From: CAWCKS01 sp963763485
GTDB taxonomy: Bacteria > Pseudomonadota > Alphaproteobacteria > Rhizobiales > Xanthobacteraceae
Reading direction: 5' to 3'
NCBI GenBank assembly: GCA_963763485.1
Contig: CAVXOW010000008.1
Coordinates: 930,001 to 994,000, forward strand
Length of the DNA stretch: 64,000 nucleotides
The position numbers and the translations under genes were made by a program. This document shows, piece by piece, positions 10,713 through 16,990 of this stretch (the first letter of the stretch is position 1; each line of letters opens with the position of its first letter). The notes under the pieces were generated by a model that had not been told where the DNA came from, searched no databases, and was given only the letters and a program-made list of their open reading frames with translations.

Positions 10713-11449
10713 GTGACAATCCTCGTCACGCGGCCTGAGCCCGACAACGCAGCAACCGCCGATGCCCTGCGCCAGCGCGGCTTCGATGCGCTGCTTGCTC
10801 CTGTCCTGGAGTTCGAGGCGCTGCCGATCCGTCATGACGGCAGCACCAGCTATTCCGGCCTGATCGTCACCAGCGCCAACGCGCTGCGCGCGGTCAAGTC
10901 GCATCCGCTGTCGGGTCAACTGATCGGCCTGCCGGTTTACGCGGTCGGCGGACGAACCGCAGACGCTGCCCGCGACATCGGCTTCGCCAATGTGCTTTCC
11001 GCCGACGGCGATGTGACGGCACTGCGCAAGCTCATCGCCGCTGCGATCCCGAAACGCGAGCGCAAGACGCCGCTGCTCTATCTCTCGGGCTCCGACATCA
11101 GCGGCGACATCGCCTCGGGTCTTGCGAGCGCCGGGATCGCGGTGACCACGCTCGCGGTCTATCGCATGATTCCGGTCGCCGACCTCGGCGCCAGCGCGCG
11201 CGAGGCATTTGCCGCGCAGGCGATCGAAGCCGTGCTGCACTATTCGCCGCGCAGCGCGGCCGCCTTTGTGGCGGCAATCCGCGGCGCCGGCCAGGAGATC
11301 GCCGCACTTGCCCTGCCGCAGGTCTGCATCTCGGAAGGCGCGTGGCGCGCGTGCTCCGCGAATCCGGCGCACCCCGCCTCGTTGTGGCCGAAAAGCCGCA
11401 GGAAGCCGCGATGCTCGACGCGCTGGAACGGACGCTGCGGGCTGCGTAA
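10713..11449 (+). CDS. hemD: Uroporphyrinogen-III synthase (frameshift near the 3' end)
   Basis: Closes and inverts ring D of hydroxymethylbilane. ATG or GTG at 10713 gives MTILVTRPEPDNAATADALRQRG, and family motifs continue through GLIVTSANALRAV, YAVGGRTADAAR and VLHYSPRSAAAFV. At about 11337-11342 the frame must shift to read VARVLRESGAPRLVVAEKP and LDALERTLRAA, ending in the stop at 11447-11449. Without the shift the tail is an unrelated Arg/Ser-rich run to 11480. The shift corresponds to a two-base gain or one-base loss in ggcgcgtgg. hemD is normally essential, so a sequencing error is suspected. Confidence 0.88.
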
Positions 11450-11512
11450 AACCAGCGCGACTGTTGGCTTGATGTGGTAACGGTGGCCGCGGTGACTTTG
11501 GGATTTCTGGTG

Positions 11513-12643
11513 ATGACCGACGATCAAGCGCAAGATGTGCCAGGAGGCGATGACCGGCCGAAGCGGCCGCCGCCGACGATCGATCTCGAGGCATCCGAGG
11601 TGTCCGGTGATACCCGGACGGACGCCGGCGGCGCAGCGTCAGGAAAGGCCTGGTTCGGTTTCGCGACGATATTGCCCCCGCTGGCCGGCGCGCTCGCCGC
11701 GCTGGTCGTGATCGGCATCTTGTGGGCCGCCGGCGTGATCGGACCGGAACCGCAGCAGGCCGCCGCAGTCCCGCCGGCGGTCGCAAGCGACCTCAACGAT
11801 CTGTCGAATCGCATCGGCAAGGTCGAGACCAAATTGTCGTCGGCACCGACGACGTCGGACAGCTCACTGCGGGCGCGGGTCGATTCTCTGGAGACCGCCG
11901 CCAACACCTTGCGCGACCAGTCGGCAGCATTGCGCAAGCAGATCGACTCGGCATCCGTGACGCTCAACGAACTCAAGTCGGCGCCGCGCGACGGCGGTGC
12001 ATCGCCTGATTTGTCGGCGCTGACCGAGCGCCTTGCGCGCATCGAGCAGGCGGTACGCGCGTTGCCGGACAAGCCGCAACCGGCGGCAGCGGTGAGCGAT
12101 GACATCCGCCCGCGGCGCCTGGTGATCGCGACCGTTCTCGAAACCAAGGTTCGGCGCGGCGAGCCTTATGCCGCCGCCCTTGCGGCAGCCAAGGCGGTGG
12201 CCGAAGACAAGGCCATGCTGGCGCCGCTTGATGCGAGCGCCGAGACCGGCGTGCCGACCGATGCAATCCTCGCCAGGGATTTGCTTGCCCTGCTGCCGCA
12301 GCTCGCGCCGCCGCCCGCGCCGGAGCCGCAAGCCGCGCCGGCGAACAAGGGCAGTGGCCTGCTCGGCCAGCTGGCGTCGAATGCATCAAAACTGGTTCGC
12401 ATCGAACGTGTTGATGCGCCGAACAGCGCGTCGCCGGATTCCAATGCGCAGCTGCAGGCGACCGCCGCGGCGGCGCGCGAGAACGACGTCAAGCGCGCGC
12501 GAGCCGAAATCGAGAAGCTGCCACCCGACCTCAAGGCGCGGCTGCAGCCCTGGCTCGATCGGGTGGACGCACGCGATGCCGCGTTGAAGACCGTCACGGC
12601 GTTCTCTTCGAGCGCGCTGAGTGCGATGTCGAAGGCGGACTGA
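11513..12643 (+). CDS. Mitofilin/HemX-like membrane protein (COG4223 type)
   Basis: A 376-residue protein in the conserved alphaproteobacterial hemC-hemD-here-HemY block. It has an acidic, Pro-rich N-terminus, one membrane segment at about residues 53-75 (ILPPLAGALAALVVIGILWAAGVI), then an Ala-rich coiled-coil region (about 90-180: LNDLSNRIGKVETKL, LRDQSAALRKQID) and an alpha-helical C-terminal domain. This architecture fits proteins related to mitochondrial Mic60/mitofilin, for which a role in membrane organisation is proposed. ATG at 11513 is chosen because upstream in-frame residues are hydrophobic and unlike the family; the ribosome site is weak. Confidence 0.82.
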   Translation: MTDDQAQDVPGGDDRPKRPPPTIDLEASEVSGDTRTDAGGAASGKAWFGFATILPPLAGALAALVVIGILWAAGVIGPEPQQAAAVPPAVASDLNDLSNRIGKVETKLSSAPTTSDSSLRARVDSLETAANTLRDQSAALRKQIDSASVTLNELKSAPRDGGASPDLSALTERLARIEQAVRALPDKPQPAAAVSDDIRPRRLVIATVLETKVRRGEPYAAALAAAKAVAEDKAMLAPLDASAETGVPTDAILARDLLALLPQLAPPPAPEPQAAPANKGSGLLGQLASNASKLVRIERVDAPNSASPDSNAQLQATAAAARENDVKRARAEIEKLPPDLKARLQPWLDRVDARDAALKTVTAFSSSALSAMSKAD

Positions 12644-12652
12644 GCCCGGAAA

Positions 12653-14278
12653 ATGTTGCGCACGATCCTGTTTCTGGTGCTGGTCGGCCTTGCCGCGTTC
12701 GCTGCCGCCGTGCTTGCCGAGCAGCATGGCGACGTCGCGCTGGTGTGGAATGGCTGGCGCGTCACGACCCCGGTGTCTGCGCTGGCGTTTGGCTGGGCCC
12801 TTGTTGTCGCGATGCTGCTTTGGGCTGTCTTGCGCGGGCTGTGGCGCCTGCCGGGTTATCTGCGGCGTCGTCGCCGCGAGCGGCGGCAGGCGCGCGGGCG
12901 GCACGCCATTACCCATGGTTTGATCGCGGTCGGCACCGGTCATGTGGACTTGGCGCTGCGTCACGCCGAAGCCGCCAAGCGCCATGCCGACGACGACCCG
13001 CTGGCGCTGCTGTTGCACGCGCAAGCCGCGCAGCTGTCGGGCGATCGCGCCGGTGCACAGAAGGCATTCATGGCAATGACCGAGCGCGCCGACACGCGCC
13101 TGCTCGGCCTGCGTGGTTTGTTCATCGAGGCGCAGCGCAACGACGATCCCGTTGCCGCCGTCGCAATCGCCGAGGAAGCACTGAAGCTGACGCGCGACGC
13201 GGCCTGGGCCTCGCACGCCGTGCTCGGTTTTCGCTGTGCCGCCGGCGACTGGAGCGGCGCGCTGAGCATTCTCGAACGCGACAATGCCGCCGGCGCGATC
13301 GATCGTGCGCTGTACCAGCGCCATCGTGCCGTCTTGCTGACAGCGCGGGCGCTCGACACCGAGACCTCGGATCGCGATGCCTCGCGCGCTGACGCCATGG
13401 AGGCGGCAAAACTCGCACCGACGCTGGTGCCATCAGCCGTGCTCGCAAGCAAATTCCTCAGCGAGCAGCAGCAGATCCGGCAGGCCATGCGCATCATTGA
13501 GGGCGCCTGGCGTGCCAATCCGCATCCCGATCTCGCCGATGCATATGCTCACGTGCGGCTCGGCGATTCCGCGCAGCAGCGCTTGTCGCGCGTGGAAACA
13601 CTGGCGGCGAAGACATCCGGTCATGTGGAAGGTGCGCTTGCGGTCGCGCGTTCGGCGATCGAGGCGCACGAGTTCGCCAAGGCACGTGCCGCGCTCGAGC
13701 CGCTGCTGGCAGCGCCGACCCAGCGCGTCGCCATGCTGATGGCGGAGATCGTGCGCGGCGAACACGGCGACGAGGGCGCCGCGCGCGAATGGACCTTGCG
13801 CGCCGTCCGCGCCGCGCATGATCCGGCATGGACCGCCGACGGCTACATCAGTGATCGCTGGCGGCCGGTGTCGCCCGTCTCGGGCCGGCTCGATGCGTTC
13901 CAATGGGTGACGCCGGTTGCGGCGCTTGTCTCGGACAAGACGGCTGCGATCGAAACGACACGCGCTGATCTTGCGACCGCGCAGCCGGCGCGACAGATCA
14001 ACCAGGACAATCGGCAGGCGACGGCGCCTGCTCCGGGTGGCAGCGCACAACCATCGCCGCAACAACCAGGTGCGGTTCCGCCGCCGGTGTTTCGGCCACG
14101 CGCCGGCCTCGACCGTTCCGCCGCGCAGGGTCCGGTCATCCCGGCAGTGATTCCAATTATGCGGGCGCCCGACGATCCCGGCGTCGATGATGACGGTCCG
14201 GAGACCGATTTCGAGCCGCGGCGGCTCAACGCCCAGGAAGGCGGCTGGCGCGGCTTTCTCGCGCGCTGGGTGGGGTGA
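12653..14278 (+). CDS. hemY: HemY N-terminal domain protein, inner-membrane TPR-type
   Basis: 541 residues, nine bases after the preceding gene and so in the same operon. Two N-terminal membrane segments (about residues 2-21 and 40-64) with the interval EQHGDVALVWNGWRVTTP, then a cytoplasmic or periplasmic array of helical TPR-like repeats to about residue 400, then a Pro/Gln-rich linker and a short conserved tail WRGFLARWVG. This is the COG3898 HemY_N type of alphaproteobacteria, named from its place after haem genes. It is not the protoporphyrinogen oxidase also called HemY. Exact role unknown. Confidence 0.85.
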   Translation: MLRTILFLVLVGLAAFAAAVLAEQHGDVALVWNGWRVTTPVSALAFGWALVVAMLLWAVLRGLWRLPGYLRRRRRERRQARGRHAITHGLIAVGTGHVDLALRHAEAAKRHADDDPLALLLHAQAAQLSGDRAGAQKAFMAMTERADTRLLGLRGLFIEAQRNDDPVAAVAIAEEALKLTRDAAWASHAVLGFRCAAGDWSGALSILERDNAAGAIDRALYQRHRAVLLTARALDTETSDRDASRADAMEAAKLAPTLVPSAVLASKFLSEQQQIRQAMRIIEGAWRANPHPDLADAYAHVRLGDSAQQRLSRVETLAAKTSGHVEGALAVARSAIEAHEFAKARAALEPLLAAPTQRVAMLMAEIVRGEHGDEGAAREWTLRAVRAAHDPAWTADGYISDRWRPVSPVSGRLDAFQWVTPVAALVSDKTAAIETTRADLATAQPARQINQDNRQATAPAPGGSAQPSPQQPGAVPPPVFRPRAGLDRSAAQGPVIPAVIPIMRAPDDPGVDDDGPETDFEPRRLNAQEGGWRGFLARWVG

Positions 14279-14290
14279 TTTTGCTGTGCC

Positions 14291-14443
14291 TCCGCTCATC
14301 CCCGGCGCAAGTCGGCTGTTGCCGACTTGCGCTTTATAATACCGATCTCGGGTAAACCCGAGATCGAAAGCGGGGATCCAGTTTTGCCAGGAATTCTGCG
14401 CGTGTTCTTGTGCTGGATTCCCGCTTTCGCGGGAATGAGCGGC
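14291..14443. repeat. Dispersed palindromic repeat, family A, with an inserted module
   Basis: The outer parts read ccgctcatccccg ... cgaaagcggggatccag ... ctggattcccgctttcgcgg gaatgagcgg, the same element as at 21752-21856, 38573-38692 and 59352-59445. In this copy the loop of the first small hairpin is opened by about 60 extra bases (see the separate entry at 14305-14366). Confidence 0.7.
14305..14366. repeat. Double-hairpin module, copy 1
   Basis: Two perfect hairpins: 14305-14332 with arms gcgcaagtcggc / gccgacttgcgc around tgtt, and 14343-14366 with arms cgatctcggg / cccgagatcg around taaa, joined by the AT-rich tttataatac. A copy in inverse orientation lies at 46306-46368 with the same two loops and different but still paired outer stems. 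Confidence 0.75.
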
Positions 14444-14533
14444 AAAATCAGCTCACCGAGCCGCTCGCGCCCATCCGCGTTCTTGCCAAGGACGGGCGGC
14501 GCGGATATCAGGAGGCCGAGATCCAGAGAATTC

Positions 14534-14609
14534 GCCGCAATAGCTCAGCTGGTAGAGCACGTCATTCGTAATGACGGGGTCGGGGGTTCGAATCCCTCTT
14601 GCGGCACCA
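14534..14609 (+). tRNA. tRNA-Thr (anticodon CGT), CCA encoded
   Basis: 76 bases fold as a complete cloverleaf: acceptor gccgcaa / ttgcggc, D arm gctcagctggtagagc, anticodon stem cgtca / tgacg with loop ttCGTaa, T arm ggggg-ttcgaat-ccctc with one G.T pair, and encoded 3' ACCA. The anticodon CGT reads ACG. A decayed second copy lies 926 bases downstream. Confidence 0.95.
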
Positions 14610-14700
14610 GCCTTCGCTTGCTTCGCAAGCTTCGGCTCGGCAAGCCCCATCGTGGCGAAGGCTGCCGCGGCGTAGCCCGCAGGGCGAAGGCGGGCCGCTT
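14610..14700 (+). repeat. tRNA 3'-flanking repeat, copy 1
   Basis: Begins directly after the CCA end: gccttcgcttgcttcgcaag, then cttcggctcggcaagcc and gtggcgaaggctgccgc, ending with gcccgcagggcgaaggcgg. The same series follows tRNA-Ala at 29312-29396 (read on the minus strand). The bases agcttcgctt / aagc-type inversions let it fold into a hairpin, so it may serve as a transcription end or processing signal. Confidence 0.65.
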
Positions 14701-14717
14701 CAGTCTTGTCCGGCCGG

Positions 14718-14758
14718 GACACATAGGTAACAGATTGTACCCGAGACATGGGTGACAA
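14718..14758. mobile_element. Possible insertion-sequence end (IS481-like), remnant
   Basis: Two related 16-17 base direct repeats, gacacataggtaacag and gagacatgggtgacaac, separated by attgtaccc. Repeated (a/c)acat(a/g)ggt(a/g)aca motifs resemble the terminal repeats I recall for IS481-family elements (GTTACCTATGTC on the other strand). No transposase is present. The similarity is from memory and needs a database comparison. Confidence 0.35.
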
Positions 14759-14796
14759 CCTGCGCCGAACATCGGCAGAGGTCGAGGAGCGAGATC

Positions 14797-15423
14797 ATGT
14801 TGAAAATCTGGGGCCGCAACACTTCATCGAACGTCCAGAAAGTGATCTGGGCGCTGACGGAGATGAAGTTACCGTTCGAACGCATCGACGCCGGCCTTGC
14901 CTTCGGCAAGACCAAGGACCCGTTCTATCTTGCGATGAATCCGAACTCGCTGGTGCCGACCCTCGAAGAGGAGGACGGCTTCACAATGTGGGAGTCGAAC
15001 TCGATCATTCGGTATGTTGCCGCGAAACATTCCGCCAGAGTGTTGGAGCCGGTCGACGTCAGGGTTCGCGCCCGCGCGCAGATGTGGATGGACTGGCAGC
15101 TTTCTGTCATGGGACCTGCGATCACGCCGGTGTTCTGGCAATTGATCCGTACCGACGCCGACAAGCGCGACCCGAACCTCATAGCCACTGGCAAAGAGAG
15201 GACCATAACCGCCGCTAAGATCATGGACGAACAGCTCGGTCGAACAAGATACTTGGCCGGCGACGAGTTCTCCTACGGCGACATCCCCCTCGGCATCATG
15301 ATCTATCGCTACATGCAGCTCATTCCCGAGCGCCCGCCAACGCGCAATCTCGACCGCTGGTATGATGCAATCTCGGCGCGCGCTGCATTCCGCGAACAGG
15401 TCGCCTTGGTGCCGCTGACGTAG
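14797..15423 (+). CDS. Glutathione S-transferase family protein
   Basis: A 208-residue cytoplasmic protein. ATG at 14797 (MLKIWGRNTSSNVQKV) has GAGGAG eight bases upstream. The N-terminal thioredoxin-like domain (about 1-80) has the active-site region RNTSSNVQK, where the Ser residues fit a beta/theta-type catalytic position, and ends with NSLVPTLEE and WESNSIIRYVA, which bind the glutathione gamma-glutamyl part. The all-helical C-terminal domain contains YLAGDEFSYGDIPLG. It lies between an intact tRNA-Thr and a degenerate copy of it, so it may have arrived by an insertion at that tRNA. Confidence 0.9.
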   Translation: MLKIWGRNTSSNVQKVIWALTEMKLPFERIDAGLAFGKTKDPFYLAMNPNSLVPTLEEEDGFTMWESNSIIRYVAAKHSARVLEPVDVRVRARAQMWMDWQLSVMGPAITPVFWQLIRTDADKRDPNLIATGKERTITAAKIMDEQLGRTRYLAGDEFSYGDIPLGIMIYRYMQLIPERPPTRNLDRWYDAISARAAFREQVALVPLT

Positions 15424-15459
15424 TGATTGGGTAACAGGACGCCAGATTCCGGAGAACTC

Positions 15460-15533
15460 GCCATAATAGCTCAGCTGGTAGAGCACGTCATTGGTAGTGA
15501 CGGGGTAGGGGTCGAATCCTTCTTGCGGCACCA
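15460..15533 (+). pseudogene. Degenerate tRNA-Thr copy
   Basis: 74 bases closely similar to the tRNA-Thr at 14534-14609, with similarity starting before it (aga-tcc-gagaa-tcgcc) and running past the CCA (accagccttcgc). Differences: acceptor gccataa no longer pairs fully with ttgcggc (an A-C mismatch), the anticodon loop reads ttggtag, and the T arm has lost bases (ggggtcgaatcctt), leaving a six-base loop. It is probably not functional. Confidence 0.75.
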
Positions 15534-15752
15534 GCCTTCGCCTTTCGCGCCGCGTGGCGCAGCCACGCACCGCGAAGACGGGCGGTCATCCTTATCATAC
15601 TCCGTGTGGTGCGCGCTTTGCTTCTTGGATCCCGGTTACGTGGACTTGGCGCCCTCGGGCGACTTGCCAGAGTTTGGGGATTGAATCGACAAGTCCGGAG
15701 ACGAGCGCAAGGATCCTGATCGCGCCGAAAGCGGCAAGCGTGGTGATGAATG

Positions 15753-16340
15753 CTATGCCGTACGGGTTTCCAGTTGTACGACATTGGCGACCGGCGCAAG
15801 CAGCGCGCCCTTTGTGCCGCGCAGCAGGAACAAAGCAGCGAGCGCGACAGCAACGCCAATCGGCAAAAATGAAATCACCGCGGCGAGCCCAAGCGATGAT
15901 TGTTGCAGCGGATCTCTGTTCGGCTGCGCTCCCAAGTAGATTTGAAGAAGCAGAAAAAGACTGGCTCCTACTACGCCGCAGGCCATTGCCAGGTACAGGT
16001 TGTTAGTCTCGCTTGCATTTTTGTGGAAGCAACCCGCGGAGGTCGGCAATAAACATGTCGACCAGTCAAGGGGCCAGAATTTGTTGTTGCCGTATTCGAT
16101 TTGACTAAGAAGGGATTCTCGTTCGCCGTTAGCCGTAACGAGTTGAGCTTTCAGCTCTTTGATGTCGGGAGCGTCGGTATCCCGCGCTATCTGAGTGACG
16201 ATCGTCTGAATCACTGCTTCCTGGCGTTGAAGATGAGCGATTCGGCCCGAATTCACGCTTATTGAAAGCGACAAGTAAACGAGAGAGACGACAAACATGG
16301 AGAGAATGACAAGAAGGTTCAGAGCTCTGGTCACCTGCAT
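15753..16340 (-). CDS. Unknown membrane protein with three predicted helices
   Basis: 195 residues, not recognised. ATG at 16338-16340 (MQVTRALNLLVILSMF) has GGGAGG just upstream. Predicted membrane segments at about 7-27, 112-134 and 144-172, with a soluble section between the first two (about 28-110) that starts as a coiled coil (HLQRQEAVIQTIVTQIA, IKELKAQLVTANGERESLLSQIE) and holds two Cys (STCLLPTSAGCFHKN) that could form a disulfide. Base composition is more AT-rich than its neighbours, which with its position next to the tRNA duplication suggests acquired DNA. Confidence 0.65.
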   Translation of the reverse strand: MQVTRALNLLVILSMFVVSLVYLSLSISVNSGRIAHLQRQEAVIQTIVTQIARDTDAPDIKELKAQLVTANGERESLLSQIEYGNNKFWPLDWSTCLLPTSAGCFHKNASETNNLYLAMACGVVGASLFLLLQIYLGAQPNRDPLQQSSLGLAAVISFLPIGVAVALAALFLLRGTKGALLAPVANVVQLETRTA

Positions 16341-16658
16341 CGCCTCCCCGCTTTTCCAATAGAGATCACAAGAATTACACAGATTAAATTGCGTCGGCCC
16401 GAGATCGTTTCGGAGCGCTCCACCGAATGCGCAGTTCGAGGCAATCGATGCGCCGCCGGTCGTTCTGGAGCGCCAAGACTTCCATATCGCTCCGACCTGA
16501 GTGTCGTACAACTTATCGAAGTATGCAATTGGAAGTTCGCGCGGATCGCGGTTCGAAATCCCTTCCACGGAACGACGGAGTGTGTTTCGGCCGGGATGAG
16601 CAGCCACGCGACGCGTGCTCGGTGCGGGCCGCTGGGCCAGCTGGGTCGCGTAACTCCG
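16341..16658. other. Gap of 318 bases without a recognisable gene
   Basis: Lies between the unknown membrane protein (start side) and the csoR stop. I see no tRNA, hairpin of note or coding frame with family resemblance. The left 60 bases are AT-rich (agatcacaagaattacacag) and probably hold the promoter of the membrane protein gene. Confidence 0.4.
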
Positions 16659-16934
16659 CTACCGATCTGCCCGCCCGATCACCTCCATCAGCTCGGCGAT
16701 CTTCTTGCGCTGCTCGGCCCTGTTGCCGCTGGCGATGGCGTGTTCGACGCAGTGGCCGACGTGATCCTTCAGGATCTCTTCCTCGACCCGGCGGAGCGCG
16801 GCGCGCACCGCGCCGATCTGCGTCACGATGTCGATGCAGTAGCGATCCTCGTCGACCATCTTCGACAAGCCGCGCACCTGGCCTTCGATCCGGCTCAAAC
16901 GTTTCTGGCAGGACGTCTTGATCTCGTCTCTCAT
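16659..16934 (-). CDS. csoR: Copper-sensing repressor of the CsoR/FrmR family
   Basis: A 91-residue all-helical DNA-binding repressor released by metal. The family core is SCQKRLSRIEGQVRGLSKMV, followed by the ligand Cys in DRYCIDIVTQI and the H-x3-C pair in KDHVGHCVEH, which fits the Cu(I) ligand set C-H-C rather than the nickel/formaldehyde variants. The divergent copper ATPase gene starts 56 bases away and an operator-like palindrome lies between, so CsoR very likely represses both. ATG at 16932-16934. Confidence 0.9.
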   Translation of the reverse strand: MRDEIKTSCQKRLSRIEGQVRGLSKMVDEDRYCIDIVTQIGAVRAALRRVEEEILKDHVGHCVEHAIASGNRAEQRKKIAELMEVIGRADR

Positions 16935-16944
16935 GGCGTCTATG

Positions 16945-16959
16945 TACCCCTACGGGGTA
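16945..16959. promoter_or_regulatory. CsoR operator palindrome
   Basis: The inverted repeat TACCCC-TAC-GGGGTA lies midway between the divergent starts of csoR (16934) and the copper ATPase (16991). G/C tracts in a short palindrome of this form (TACCCC...GGGGTA) are typical of CsoR and RcnR/FrmR-family operators. Its position would block transcription in both directions. Confidence 0.75.
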
Positions 16960-16990
16960 TAGGTTTCAAGTCCCCACGAGGCGAGCAGCG

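Noticed and set aside
9768..11786. Open frame of 672 codons on the minus strand across hemC and hemD
   Set aside because: Arg/Ala-rich, no family resemblance, and fully antisense to hemC/hemD; an artefact of high GC in the third codon position.
14534..16340. Region as a full integrative element
   Set aside because: No integrase, and the repeated tRNA is a whole copy and not a 3' att-type end; only a small duplication or insertion is supported.
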